64,000 nucleotides of DNA from Paramacrobiotus metropolitanus (GCF_019649055.1 NW_026570391.1:124001-188000); one strand, 5' to 3'; counted from the stretch's first letter, positions 25,154-35,885 are shown. Made by a program: numbers and translations. The notes: generated by a model from the sequence alone, not told the origin.

Positions 25154-26900
25154 CGTATTACTATGACACTATCCAACGCGCCCGTGGAATTGATTAAAAA
25201 AGTCCATGTTCCGGCTGCACATTATAGTAAAAAATTCGACTTCTGCTTTATTATTTAGTGATGCTGGTAATAAAAAAGAAAGAATATTATTGAGCAGAAA
25301 GATACAGCAACAGCGCGTGCAAAAAATTACAAGAATTAATAAATGGGCTTATGTACAGCCTGGTCACGCCACGTTCGGACAGTCGCATAAATTTAAAAAT
25401 ACTATTGTTCGCCAATATGTTTCTTTTTTAACACTTTTCTAGTGTGACTTTTTATTGCGGATCTGGCGATTCCAAAACTGGAATCTTCTGACATATCTTT
25501 AAGCAGGTAGGCGGTGATTAAGTGGGCGGGGCAGTGGTCGTTTTTAGGGCGCTTATAACCGTCCCTCTAGAAACTCCACGAAATTGAATTTTTCAGCTAA
25601 TTTTTTTGAAAACTATATAACTGCTCAAAGGGTGTCCTTTACGGTTTAGCAACTCAGCCCTGCGCGATCGGCTCTAGTAACCCCAACGCAAAGGTTGTCT
25701 CCCATAGACTTGTATGTGATAACACACCTGCCAACGAACGCGGTTGCCTAGCGCACGAATGTGGGAGATTTTAAGTTGACCATGGGTAAAACATGGGCCC
25801 GGTAACAAGATTTTAATGAATTGACAGCTATCTATTATACATGCGGGAAGATGCAAGTGCCGGACAACTGGACGAAGAATCTAACAAAGCAGTGACTAAA
25901 AAATGTTATGATTGATATCATAATTCGTTGGTACGAAACGCATCGGGTTTTTTGTGGGAATGGAAAACATAGATTAGACGGATAGTCATCCATAAACAAG
26001 ATTTTATCAAGATTGGATAGCTACGACCTCTCACGGCTGTACGCCGAGCGCCCGAAAAAGGTCATCCCACGTTTTGGAGGTGCCCGCAGAAAGGCTGAAA
26101 AGGTCACGTAGTCCCGGTAGAAATCGGGCTGTGTTAGGCGCCGTCTGGAAGAGAATTGGTTGGCCAACACCATGAAATTAATCAGCCTAGACTAGGAAAG
26201 GTGTGAAATTTTTAAACCATTTGTGAAATGGGATCTGCATCCCAGAACAGATGGGTCGAGTCACGTTTCGAAGCTGGTCCGTTCCATTTTCAATCTTACG
26301 GTAATTTTGGAAATGCTTTCAGTGCAAAAACTTTAAATGCAAAAGTTGCTGGACACATACGCTGATCATAAAAAACTAAAATTCGATTTTAATTCTAGAC
26401 GGGTGGCTTGTAGTAATTTTAGGGGAAAAATTGTCCGAACTTGGCGTGGCCAGGCTGTAACATGCAGAAAAGATCGTGATTCCGCGTGGACGGTGGCAGG
26501 CGTTTCGGGACTTCCGGGATCGTCCGCCTCAACGGCGGTGGTCCATAATGTTGCGCCGCTGACCCGCGCAGAAAGTTACAGTATATTCTCCATCATTTTC
26601 CATTTTGGCCTGCCTGTTTCCGCCCCACACGGAGTACATCGGCAGGATCGGAGTACATCGGCTCCTTGCCCTTTAGCTTACTACAGTAGCCAAATTAAAT
26701 ACATTTTGTCTGTAGAGTTATGTATTTACAGATGCAGGTACATGAAAAAATGCCTGCGCTAATGGACACTAATTAAAATGATTCCAAGTTAAACATTGAA
26801 AACAATGACTAACATCGTTACTGGTAATCTTAGGACGCGTAGTTCCCAGTACGTACACGCTGCTGGATTTCCTCTAACTGGTAACGTTAACTACCGCTAA
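25154..26900. other. no gene supported
   Basis: This is ordinary sequence with moderate AT content. A 141-codon frame at 26337-26762 on the plus strand has no recognisable domain, shows no supporting splice sites and has patchy composition, so I do not call it a gene. No repeat structure stands out. Confidence 0.4.
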
Positions 26901-26904
26901 ACTT

Positions 26905-27085
26905 GAGGGCTTTGACCCCGTACATAACACGAAATTCGTGTACATCCACGGGAACTTCGCTGTCGCGCACTACCAAGCGCTTTTTTGTATTGCTTCGTCA
27001 TATTTTGAAGCCAAAAGATTTGTATACGTAGGCGTGAAAATCGTTTGCAAGCGCGACATCCGTTTTCGAGGCCCGACATCTGCCT
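26905..27085 (-). repeat. dispersed repeat DR1, partial reverse copy
   Basis: On the minus strand it carries the second half of the family: AACGGATGTCGCGC, CACGCCTACGTATACAAAT, GTGCGCGACAGCGAAG and a TACGGGGTCAAAGCCCT end. The first half is missing, and the foldback-like element begins shortly downstream at 27151. Confidence 0.6.
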
Positions 27086-27150
27086 CGAAAGCGCCGTAAA
27101 ACGAGGCTCCCCGGCCCGTTAGCGTTATGCATTGAATGCAATGCGAGCAC

Positions 27151-28172
27151 GGCTACGTGACAAGTCGCCGCGGGACATTTCGTCGGGGACGCTTCGTTTA
27201 GAGGACTTCTGGTCGGGAGACAACTGGTATTAGGACCTTTCGTTGTACGGTCATTTCGTTTCCGGGTGTTTCGTTAACGTGACAATTTGCATCAAAGCTG
27301 CTCGTTGCCAGACTGGGACACTTCGCCGCATGGACTTTTCGTTGCATGGACTTATCGTTGCATAAAATTTGTTTGTATATTTCAATCGAAAATAATAATA
27401 AAATCAAATATACTTCGATAAAACTCAGTAAATAAGAGGCATGTAAAAGTGTTATTAATAACAGCATAGCTCAACACATTTAAGATTTAGCAAACATGCG
27501 TTGAACTTACTTTCCAAAGTATTCATGTGATAAATATAAATTAATCACTTTCCAATTCCCTTTACGGCTACTCGTAGTTGTAGAAAAACTGTATTAGGCC
27601 ATGCTGAGAAGAACCGATGAAAACTACACTTATATTTATTAAATAAATGTAAATGATCAACTCTCAGCAGTACTCGCTGGGCAGGACGAGCAGATTTTAC
27701 ATTTAGAATACAAATATTCGGCTACAAGCGCTGTTAGTCTGCAGGTACTCTTTTGATTTGATTAATTTGCCATAGCAGCATTGACTTATCATTGACTTGC
27801 CTTAGCAGCATTCGCATTAGCAGCCTTAGCAGCCTCGTATAAGGAAAGAAATCGGTCTGGTTTTACTTTACTTCCATGATCATCGTCCTTTGTGTGTTAT
27901 CTGTGTCAATGTGGAAACGGAGAGATGGGTTCGGTCTAGCCCCTATAGCACATGATCAAAAATTGTGATGGGAACTGGAACGACGACTTTTTCTTTCAGA
28001 TTTATTGGCTATCCAACTGGCCTGCCGGCGAAGTGTCTGACCGCGATCTTTCCGTGTTACCGGATGTCTCGCGACCAAATGTCTCCCGACCAAGTTGACT
28101 AGCAACGACTTGTCCAGAAACTAAATGTCCATGCGACCAAATGTGGCCGACGAAGTGTCCCGCGACGAGATT
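27151..28172. mobile_element. foldback-like element with inverted arrays of GGACATTTCGTCG-type repeats
   Basis: The left end begins GGCTACGTGACAAGTCG and continues as an array of variants of GGACATTTCGT (27151-27365). The right end (about 28020-28172) is the same array in reverse orientation, e.g. CGACGAAGTGTCCCGCGACG. About 650 bp of unrelated AT-rich sequence lies between. A short relative with the same left end, GGCTACGCGACAGGTCG, sits at 58277. There is no transposase frame. Long, internally repetitive inverted ends are characteristic of foldback elements; I cannot assign a superfamily. Confidence 0.65.
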
Positions 28173-28749
28173 TTATGCGGACTTGGTCGGTCACGGCGAG
28201 CACTGAGCTCATTGCACTCGCACTTAGGCCGTATCTGTATTCTGTACAGCCATATACCGGTAATACCGAGAACGTAACTGTAATTGCGTAATACAGTACA
28301 ATACTGCAACCCGCAGCTACCCGATGACAGCAATATCAAACAGCATGAATCACTTAAGACGATGAGTACATTAATAATTGTTTTCTTATTTCTTGCTGCT
28401 GTGTTTGCTTGCCAGCTGCAGATCAGAAGCGCTTTCCACGAAGTGCCCGTACTTCTTCTCGAGTAACCAGCAAGAAACCCAGTGATTATGTACATCCACT
28501 TTTGTTTTGGCCTCCGGAAACGGAAGCCATGCAACGCTCCTAAGCATTTTTGTTATGAAGTCACCACATTTACAAGAAATCGCGCTTTCATATGACAATA
28601 TGTGTAACACAGCGGGATTTGTCTAATTTCATCTTTTAACATACTTTAAGTGCATTTACGAGTGCAGAGGACTACAACGTCATGAACTGGCAGAACTGGA
28701 AAAAACGTTTTTACAGTTATACTGTACTAAAATATCACGCGTGAATCGG

Positions 28750-28990
28750 CGTGATCTTCATGCATATGTGCGTTTACCGGTATACGCAAAATTCAAAGGT
28801 AATCGCTCCAGAATAAGACTCTTGGCACACCTGAATGCATTTAAACTTTTTGGAATTTTCTCAAGTCGTAACTCCCGAACCGGATGTTGCGCGCACGCCG
28901 CGCACAAGCGGTTTTTATGCTTGTGTACAGTGTTTACAAATCATCTGGGCACAGAATGTCATAAAACAAAGCGAAAGCGGAGAAACCTTG
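28750..28990 (+). repeat. dispersed repeat DR1, copy 2
   Basis: It has the landmarks TGATCTTCATGCATATGTGC, GCACACCTGAATGCATTT, AACTTTTTGGAATTTTC and CCCGAACCGGATGTTGCG in family order, then CATAAAACAAAGCGAAAGC. This copy carries a small duplication of CGCGCACGC just after the central motif. Confidence 0.7.
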
Positions 28991-29870
28991 GTGTTCTATA
29001 AAAGAAAAAAAAATAGTAACAAAAACTTAGATCTGAGCTTTCCAAAACATCTTCCGACACAGTTATAAACACTGGTATGTCTTATACTACAATTTAGCAG
29101 TTGATACTTATTCAGTAAGTTATAAGCAATCGTCGAAACTACTTCATCAAACGCGAACCAGCACTAGAAAAATGCTGTTCGAAAAAGGACCATAAAAAAT
29201 TGTAAAAGTGCGTTTTTCCTATTCTTCACAGAAATTTTTAATTTACTTCTTATCGATGATTTACATCATCGCTTACGGAAGAAGAAATATATATTAATTA
29301 TGTACACGTATTGGGTATAACATCAAATTACAGGGCGTTAAAATAGAAAGTTACGGTTGGAAATGTCTTTTGGATATTCTTTATATGCGTGACATGTTTC
29401 TCATTAAAATTTACAAAAAGAACTTTGAAACAAGCCAGTCATTGGCCGATTGATATGTACAGTTTAAGTCGCACGTTCGTTTTTTCTGAATCCGCTCGGT
29501 CGTATGACTCATATCACTCACAGCGTGATTGTTGTGCCACTGTTGTACACAAATAAGAGCAAAACAACAGAGAAACCACAAAACAAAGACAAGAAACTCC
29601 GGTTAAGTCACTGCAAATGCAATTTGACCGGCTTAGAACTGGCTGAACAACAGCCGCGGGTTGGCTTAATCACTTCGTGCGTCCGAAACATTTCTGGCAA
29701 GCCGGTTGTATTAGCGGACCAGCGCTATCGCTTTCGTCGTATCGCAACAGCAAATCCACTTACGTTTATTGGCTGTTTTCGCTGTTATGGCCGATATTGA
29801 TTGCATTGTAAGGATGATTCAGGCAAATGCCTTCCGCTTACCATCGGGTGGAATTTTGTCAAAACAACTG
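28991..29870. other. intergenic, no gene seen
   Basis: AT-rich sequence upstream of the six-cysteine gene. A 98-codon frame at 29504-29800 overlaps the region just upstream of the promoter and shows no domain, so it is not called. Confidence 0.4.
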
Positions 29871-29878
29871 TCTAGGTA

Positions 29879-29888
29879 GTATAAAAAC
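29879..29888 (+). promoter_or_regulatory. TATA box of the first six-cysteine gene
   Basis: GTATAAAAAC lies 119 bp upstream of the ATG. It is preceded by TTTTGTCAAAAC and followed by TCCGCATCTCCTGGCAG. The same arrangement precedes both paralogues (55403-55414 and 57748-57757, reverse strand), so the core promoter was duplicated along with the gene and has been conserved. Confidence 0.75.
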
Positions 29889-30006
29889 TCCGCATCTCCT
29901 GGCAGTTGAAGCAAGCAAGCTATCTGTAAATTGATTTACTTTTGCAAGTTTAATTGCCGCACGATCTGTGTTTTATCGAGGCGCTTCGTTAACCGCTAAA
30001 ATTACA

Positions 30007-30354
30007 ATGAAGCGTTTCCTGGCTGCTGCTCTCGGCGTGCTCGTGTTGGCCGCGCTGGCTGTGGACGCGGCGCAGAAATGCCAGAAGATCACCATCGACA
30101 CCCAAGTCAATCCTTCCTTCAAGAACAAGGAGCCACCGGGCAGTCTGCGCAAGACCTCCATGCGCTGGGTGAAGAAGGAGGTGACCTGCAAGAGCGCCGG
30201 CGACTGTCCCAAGCCGGCCGGCGCCTTCAAGTGCGTCGCCGGCGAGATCGACATCCACAACTGGAGCGAAGGGGACATTGTCGATCTGGCCAAGTACCGC
30301 CAAATCAACCTCAAGAAGAACACCAACGGCGTGCTCTGCTGCGCCAAGAAATGA
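30007..30354 (+). CDS. small secreted six-cysteine protein, paralogue 1 (intact)
   Basis: A single-exon, 115-residue protein. Residues 1-21 are a clear signal peptide (MKRFLAAALGVLVLAALAVD), and the mature chain starts near AAQKCQK. Six cysteines (KC, TC, DC, KC and a terminal CC) suggest three disulfides. The chain is lysine-rich and ends CCAKK. The start is the first ATG in frame, downstream of a good TATA box. I do not recognise the family and give it no function. Two paralogues on the opposite strand at 55.0 and 57.3 kb share promoter, coding and 3' flanking sequence; this is the only copy with an unbroken frame, so it is the best candidate for the active gene. Confidence 0.85.
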   Translation: MKRFLAAALGVLVLAALAVDAAQKCQKITIDTQVNPSFKNKEPPGSLRKTSMRWVKKEVTCKSAGDCPKPAGAFKCVAGEIDIHNWSEGDIVDLAKYRQINLKKNTNGVLCCAKK

Positions 30355-30391
30355 CCGCACCGCCACTGACACAGCGGACGGCGTAGAGGGT

Positions 30392-30432
30392 TACACCAAG
30401 TGTGACCTTTCCGCGTGACGTGACGTCAGCGA
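30392..30432 (+). promoter_or_regulatory. conserved 3'-flank block shared by the three six-cysteine genes
   Basis: About 40 bp after the stop are AAGTGTGACC and then TGACGTCAGCGATATCCGCT. The paralogues at 54.87-54.92 and 57.17-57.28 kb (reverse) keep the same two pieces, GTGTGACC and GTGACGTCAGCGATATTCGC. Conservation outside the coding region may reflect recent duplication or a 3'-UTR element. Confidence 0.55.
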
Positions 30433-30532
30433 TATCCGCTCTCAACCTGTGACTTATTGTTAATTGTGCTTTTGTGTGTGTAAGCGATAAGTGTACGTAC
30501 TGTGTACTTGAGACCTGTGCGTGGTTCTTATT

Positions 30533-30538
30533 AATAAA
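30533..30538 (+). promoter_or_regulatory. AATAAA polyadenylation signal
   Basis: AATAAA is 179 bp after the stop of the intact six-cysteine gene and is the first such signal on that strand. It would give a 3' UTR of about 200 bases. Confidence 0.6.
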
Positions 30539-30559
30539 AGCAGTCAATCGTATCGACCG

Positions 30560-31064
30560 TAACCGGGGTTGCGATGAGTGGGCACAAGCAACAAAAACCA
30601 ACAACAAGAGCACGAACGAGGGAAACCGAAACATAGCGGAAATGCCGCTAACGTTGTTCACATTAACTTACGCGGATAGCAATGTCTTACACCAACTTGC
30701 ATAGACTTACATTAACAGTTACTTACGTTGACTTACGTTACTCAAGTTTCTTACATAAGCTTACACGGACAACAATAATGTCTTAAAAGAAATTGCATGG
30801 ATTTACGTCAACTTACATAGACTGACGTAGCTGATATGACCGCGCAAATCTATCGCGCAAAAACTGTAAACGAAACTTGCCATATCGAGTGTACGTGTAC
30901 TTCAGCCCTGTATTTGACACAGGTCATGCATGGCAAACAGGATCTGAAATATTTTTCGATTTCGAGAAATATTTATTACCAAAAATAGTGCAGTTAATTG
31001 TCAACGTATAGCATAAAGAAATCAAGGCGCAGTAGTAATTAAGAAGGCAACTAATAAAGCAGCA
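30560..31064. other. intergenic between convergent genes
   Basis: No coding region. Repeated TTACGTTGACTTACGTTACT-type words occur at about 30660-30830. TTTATT near 30969 can serve as the reverse-strand AATAAA of the glycosyltransferase. Confidence 0.45.
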
Positions 31065-32535
31065 CTACGCGAGCGGAATATCGGACAGAACAAGCTTCGT
31101 GAACGCTTCACAGGAACTGCCACCCGGTGCGGCGGCCGCTTTCACCATGCGGCTGACCTCCGCCGCTTTCCGCGCATAATCGCCGTCCCCAAAGTTCCGC
31201 TCCCACTGCCCGACCGTGGTGACTGCCTCCGCAATCTCCGCCGCCGGCACCGTGCGGGAATGCAGTGCGCCGGTGTCCGGGATGGTCCGGCCGTTGCCCA
31301 GCCGTTGCGCCATGTCGGCGTTGGCGAACTGGTCGCCGAACATGGGCCAGCACACCAACGGCACGCCGGCGTCGAAGGTCTCTAGCAGGCTGTTGTATCC
31401 CACGTGACTTACGAAGAGCCGCGTTGCCGGGTGGTTAAGGATGCTACGCTGCGGCGTCCATGCCAACACCAGATATTTACTAGATGCGGATTGGCCGGCG
31501 ATGGAAGCCTGCATTTCCGGTGGGAGGAGCTTCTGCTGATGGGATTTCAAGGACCAAATAAAAGGCTTATTCAGCGACAACAACGCCTTGGCGATTTCTG
31601 CAGTATAAACGAATGCAATCTAAGAAACCTAAGAAATCTAAGGAATGCCGGTTACCGTGGAGTTGTTCGTTCTGGGACACGGCGAACGAGCCGAAGCTGA
31701 CGTAGACTACACTGCGCTCACCCTGCGCATCCAGCCACTCCCCGACGAGGTTCCCGTGACCTTTACCGGCTTCGTCGGCGAACAGCGGCGCCACAAACCG
31801 CACGGGCTTTCCGGCCGTCTTCCGGTGCGTGGCCATGGTGCGGACGACCTCCGGTTCTAGCTCCTCGATGGAATTGACGATAAACCCGGCGAGGGCGTCC
31901 AGACCCGGGAACAGCTCCCCGTCGCAGTCCATGCACATCTCCTTAAACGCCCGCGGAACCCCGCTGACCGCGAGATCGGGGTGGGCCTCCCAGTCCGAGA
32001 AGAAGGCGGCGTCCGGGAGCGCCGGGGTGTCTTGGTTAACGTTCAGCTTGTTGGAAAAGATCAGTCCGGAGGAGTTAAAGACGAAGCAGCGAATCCCGCG
32101 GGGATGCAGAAGGGGCAGGGATTCGCGCAGCGCGATGACGTCCATGATGGCGACGTCGACCGGCCGCTGCAGGGGGCGGTCCAGCAGCGCCCGGTAGTCG
32201 TCGCCAAGTGCGTCGGGGGACGCGGAGCTCGGGAGGGTCCGGAAGAGCTTCGTCATGAAGGGGAAGGTCTTCTCGCCCACCTCCAGCATCTGTTGGAAGG
32301 TGCCCTCGGTGTCGTCGCTCTCCTGGAGGGCGTCCAGGAGCCCCACCAGCTGGATGGACGCCTCGTCGGCCGCGGTGAAGATGCCGCGTTGGCGCAGTTG
32401 CTGGACGCGCAGCGCGGAGGTGACGAACGTCACGTCGTGGTGGGGCGCCATCTTCCGGGCTAACTGCAGCAGCGGACTGATGTGTCCGAATAATGGATAC
32501 GGAAACAGTAATACATGTTGCCGAGGCGGCGACAT
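31065..32535 (-). CDS. UDP-glycosyltransferase (GT1 family), two exons
   Basis: It probably transfers a sugar from a UDP-sugar to small lipophilic acceptors in the cytosol. Exons are 31656-32535 and 31065-31597, separated by a 58-bp GT-AG intron; the join restores SQNEQLHEIAKALLSL. The protein has about 470 residues, normal for the family. The N-terminal domain starts HVLLFPYPLFGHISPLLQLA, with the catalytic His in the GHISP segment. The C-terminal domain has the sugar-nucleotide signature: WTPQRSILNHP, then HVGYNSLLETF, then WPMFGDQFANA. I chose the ATG at 32535; an upstream TTG in frame is not a start. No C-terminal membrane anchor is present, unlike vertebrate ER UGTs, so it looks like the soluble plant/invertebrate type. 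The substrate cannot be inferred. Confidence 0.9.
31598..31655 (-). other. 58-bp intron of the glycosyltransferase
   Basis: The donor is CACG|GTAACC and the acceptor TACTGCAG|AAATCGCC, read on the minus strand. The body carries TTAGATTTCTTAGGTTTCTT, a repeated TTCTTAG word. The very short intron is typical of this window (another is 53 bp). Confidence 0.85.
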
Positions 32536-32550
32536 CCTGGGTAATTCCAA

Positions 32551-33160
32551 TAACGGGATCGGGAAAGATTATAACGAACGCGCTCAACGTATAGCACAGT
32601 TTAATATATTCATAATTTATATGGAAATTAACGGAAATTAACGAAAGAAGCACGGCCAAAGTAAATGTGTGTATATGTAGGCGAGTGAAGAAAGTCTGCT
32701 TGCACTACTTTCGCAAAGTGGCAGTTTGTGGTGGTTTTCTGCACACCACGCAGATTTAACTTTTGTACTTTGTCTGTTTGCGAGATATTTCACGTGTCTG
32801 CGAGTGAGTGTGCGATACGATCAGGTCTGCCTTGTCAGTTTCTCTTAAACCGGTTCTTCACGTGACACTGACGTTATGCACAAGTGCCGCTTAAGGCACA
32901 GCGTACAGCAAGAGGATGAGAATGATAGCCGGTACTTGTGCATTGAAATGTTGTTCTACTTCTAACCACTTACCAAAACACGAACAAGTGCCAAAACACT
33001 CTGGTACGGCTTTTTCTTCCGTATGTAAGAATTTCATTGCAGATAAGTTATGCTGATGTCACGTAATGCAGAGATAATTGTCTTGATATTTCTGCAATAC
33101 ATAGCTCGCGGCAGAGTTTTGACGAGGAAGATGTTCGCATGCGGCAAATCAGCGATGGAA
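32551..33160. other. intergenic upstream of the glycosyltransferase
   Basis: No gene is supported. This interval should hold the promoter of the reverse-strand glycosyltransferase, but I see no convincing TATA box at the right distance. Confidence 0.35.
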
Positions 33161-33164
33161 CACG

Positions 33165-33260
33165 AGGGCGCTGCAGACGTTAACCTTTACTGGCGTCAAC
33201 TCACTCAACTGCATCGTGGTCGAGCTGGTTGTTCACGTTGCCGGTATGTTTGCGGAATGC
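33165..33260 (-). pseudogene. relic of a GPCR 3' end
   Basis: The stretch GCGCTGCAGACGTTAACC followed by TTTACTGGCGTCAACT matches the last codons of the receptor gene at 39.16-39.2 kb (31 of the first 34 bases), and CACGTTGCCGG downstream matches as well. The intervening part has diverged and the frame meets an early stop. It is a short, decayed copy of the C-terminal tail of a related receptor, without the transmembrane part. A forward-strand frame over it (33216-33479) is not supported by anything else. Confidence 0.5.
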
Positions 33261-33496
33261 GCGGACATTATGGGAGATGACCCGGCATCTGTAGTTACAT
33301 CGGATCATTTTCGTACTCATCTACCGCAGGGAAAGGCTGTTCTGGTAGTTTTTCCATCCAGTGTCTTGATCTTGGTTTCTAGACCTACAGACACTGGCCA
33401 AGAAATTACTGAAACGTTTTGGCTGGAAAATACTTTAATGGTGATCAATACGTTATTGAAGAAAGTAATGCATGAGTAACTATCAAAGAAGATCGG

Positions 33497-33730
33497 GTAA
33501 TAACCAGACTTTTGGTGCACACCAATGCATTCAAACTTTTCACTCATTGTGCGCCATATCTCGGCAACCGGATGTTGCGCGCGCAAACGGTTTTCCTAAC
33601 GATTTATACAAATCATTTGGCTTTAGAATGACATAAAGCATTACAAAAAAGTGATTCAAAGTGCGCGAAAGCGAACATTTTAGTGTATGTATCCCATTTT
33701 TGACGCTATGTACCGGGTCCTTGTCCTCAA
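33497..33730 (+). repeat. dispersed repeat DR1, copy 3
   Basis: It has CCAGACTTTTGGTGCACACC, AACCGGATGTTGCGCG, CAAACGGTTTTCC, TTATACAAATCATTTGGC, GTGCGCGAAAGCGAACATTT and GCTATGTACCGGGTCC in family order. Confidence 0.7.
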
Positions 33731-33734
33731 GCAC

Positions 33735-34190
33735 ATCATATACTGCACCGAGCCCGCGTCCATTTCAGCCGTACAAGGTATTAGATTTGTGGAATGGAAA
33801 CTGTTACACCGTCACCGCGCATTTCAAAGTCCCAGACAAATGTGTTGCTCTTAACGAAAGCTTGGTGTAGAATCTTGTCTCGTTCACAATTCCGCTGCAG
33901 CTGGCGCGCTTTTTTGACAATTCCGCCTCGGAAGAAAGCATATAAGAATGCAACCTAAGAAAAATTTCGAAAATTTTGTAATATTTTACGAATAATTTAT
34001 TTAATTTAAATATACTTGTGTACGATACTACGATATCCTGTAGTTCAGCTGCAGCCAGCTGGATCCAACCAGTGCGGTGCGCTGTTACTGCTGGTAATCC
34101 GAAACGTGAAGCCACTTCTCTTTGGACCTTCTCAATCTCGTAAGAACGTTTCCACTTTCCAGACACGGTGCCGGTAATGCATTAGCCATG
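33735..34190. other. no gene supported
   Basis: AT-rich sequence with no recognisable coding region or repeat between the DR1 copy and the second hAT-type element. A reverse-strand frame of 120 codons (33804-34166) has no domain and is not called. Confidence 0.4.
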
Positions 34191-34191
34191 C

Positions 34192-34649
34192 CCCCAGATT
34201 AGAGATGGCACCGGCTTAGCCGGCTACTGGCCAGCCGGCCGACGGTTTTTGCAAGCCGTAGCCGACGTCAGGCCGGCTGTAAATACGGCTGAGACTTCAG
34301 CCAGCTGCGGCAATACGGCGGCCGTCGCTGAAGCAGCGAACGGCGGCATCGTTGTGCAATTTTTGGCGGTAAAGATGGCGCCACACAGTCACTTTGCATC
34401 ACATTTTCTTCGGCTTGCGCCTAATTTCTGTCGATTTCGCTCGTGATAATTCCCGAATAACCGCTGTTTTTTGCTTCCAACGTTTTCGAAAACCGTTTTT
34501 CACAACATATACGGAACTACAATTTTTTTGGCGAGCATTTGCAGCACTTTGCAGCATTTATTTTAAAAAATAAGGTTAGCCGGCTAGGGCTTTTGCCGGC
34601 GATGGCCAGGTCATCCGTTTAGCCGGCCGTTGCCATCTCTACCCCAGAT
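34192..34649. mobile_element. second non-autonomous hAT-type element with 8-bp target duplication
   Basis: The element is 34200-34641 (442 bp). It starts TAGAGATGGCACCGGC and ends with the inverted GCCGTTGCCATCTCTA, and the perfect 8-bp direct repeat CCCCAGAT flanks it at 34192-34199 and 34642-34649. Subterminal GCCGGCTA and TAGCCGGC words are repeated in both orientations. TAGAGATGGC termini and 8-bp duplications are classic hAT features. It differs in its ends from the element at 24.2 kb, so at least two hAT families have been active. Confidence 0.9.
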
Positions 34650-35238
34650 TTTGTGCTAAATGCGGTTAACAGCACGCTTATTTCCGACCGTTGATAACAT
34701 CAATTCCGATACGTCTCTGTCAAATTAATTAAAGTCGCTAAATAGCATGTTATTAATTAATGATGCTACATAACTTTCCTCCGAAATGTTTTGTTTTCAT
34801 TTTGATCGCCATAATGCCACTACATATCTTCATCTACCGTGTGCTAAAACTTTCGGTATGATCCTGGCGGGAAGTTTCGGAAATCGTAACTGGAGGTAAA
34901 ACGTTATGCACGGCCTTGACGGGCGATAACATAGACAGTAGATGCAATAATCAACAGAATTTGTCCTCAATATGACTGTCAGCAAAGCAGCTCGTACGAT
35001 ATTGTTTTTTATCGCTTTCCTCGTGACTCTCTCGCAATGAGCATTCAGTTTCGAAAACTGCCCCACGTATCACCGAGTGGCGCGATGCATAAATAAGTAA
35101 GGTCGTTGTTTTCGCACTCTCCTGTAGCTGGTCCTGTGTGTGTGATCAGAGAGGTCAAAAGTCTTAATTTATTTAGTTTTCCGGTCCACGCTGCCGATGA
35201 CAAACCTTCTGTGAGTAACTAAACATAACAAATAAGAC
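34650..35238. other. no gene supported
   Basis: I see no coding region or structured repeat here beyond the approach to the pentanucleotide tract. Confidence 0.4.
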
Positions 35239-35401
35239 CAGAACAGAACAGAACAGAACAGAACAGAACAGAACAGAACAGAACAGAACAGAACAGAACA
35301 GAACAGAACAGAACAGAACAGAACAGAACAGAACAGAACAGAACAGAACAGAACAGAACAGAACAGAACAGAACAGAACAGAACAGAACAGAACAGAACA
35401 A
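35239..35401. repeat. (CAGAA)n microsatellite
   Basis: About 32 uninterrupted, essentially perfect copies of the pentanucleotide CAGAA. It gives a reverse-strand frame of repeating FCSVL that is not a protein. Such purity suggests a young, length-variable locus. Confidence 0.95.
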
Positions 35402-35444
35402 ATAGACATTTTATCTAACAAAGTAAACCGCCTGACGCATCGCC

Positions 35445-35885
35445 ACCTAGGTTATGTATCAGATTTTGACCTGGCAAAACCAGTAAACATTCTTATGGAG
35501 CAGCTATTTTATTAATCTGATCGAATGTTGGCGGTGGGCATTGGCAAAGATCAAAGGTAAAACCTTTTCCGGTAGCGGTATGCACAAATGTCATGTTTGT
35601 TCGGTATTTGTCATCGATTTCGCCGCTTTCACTTTCGATAAGGTGGCGCCGTTTTGCTTGCTGCTGCTGACTACACCGCTGCAATAAAAAGGAACGCGGG
35701 GCATGCGTTCCAGCTGCATTTACTTTTCTTGTTGTTGCGGCATTTTGCCGATTGCTATGAGCAGGAGCTGTACATATTAAGTTCATAACCATCCCCTAGT
35801 CATCAGAATAACGACCACACACGGTATGTTTTCCTTTCTTTCGCGCACTCTGCCGTTCCTCGGCTGTATATAAGACCGGCAGGCC
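35445..35885 (+). repeat. segmental duplication, copy 1, ending in a TATA-like motif
   Basis: It aligns with 38035-38505 through shared blocks in the same order: TTTGACCTGGCAAA / TTCGACCTGGCAAA, the GAATGTTG..GGTG segment, TCGCCGCTTTC / GCGCCGCCTTC, GTGGCGCCGTTTTGC / GTTGCGCCGTTGCGG, AACGACCACACACGG / AACGACCACACGG, and finally TATATAAGACCGGCAGG / TTTATAAGACCGGACC. The shared end looks like a TATA element plus start region, but no downstream gene is evident. Confidence 0.6.

Noticed and set aside
26337-26762. 141-codon forward frame
   Set aside because: No recognisable domain, no splice or promoter support, composition uneven along its length.
30007-30354. Assigning the six-cysteine protein to a known toxin or antimicrobial family
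   Set aside because: Cysteine spacing alone is not enough and I recognise no family motif; function left open.
35173-35421. Reverse frame encoding repeated FCSVL
   Set aside because: It is the translation of the CAGAA microsatellite.
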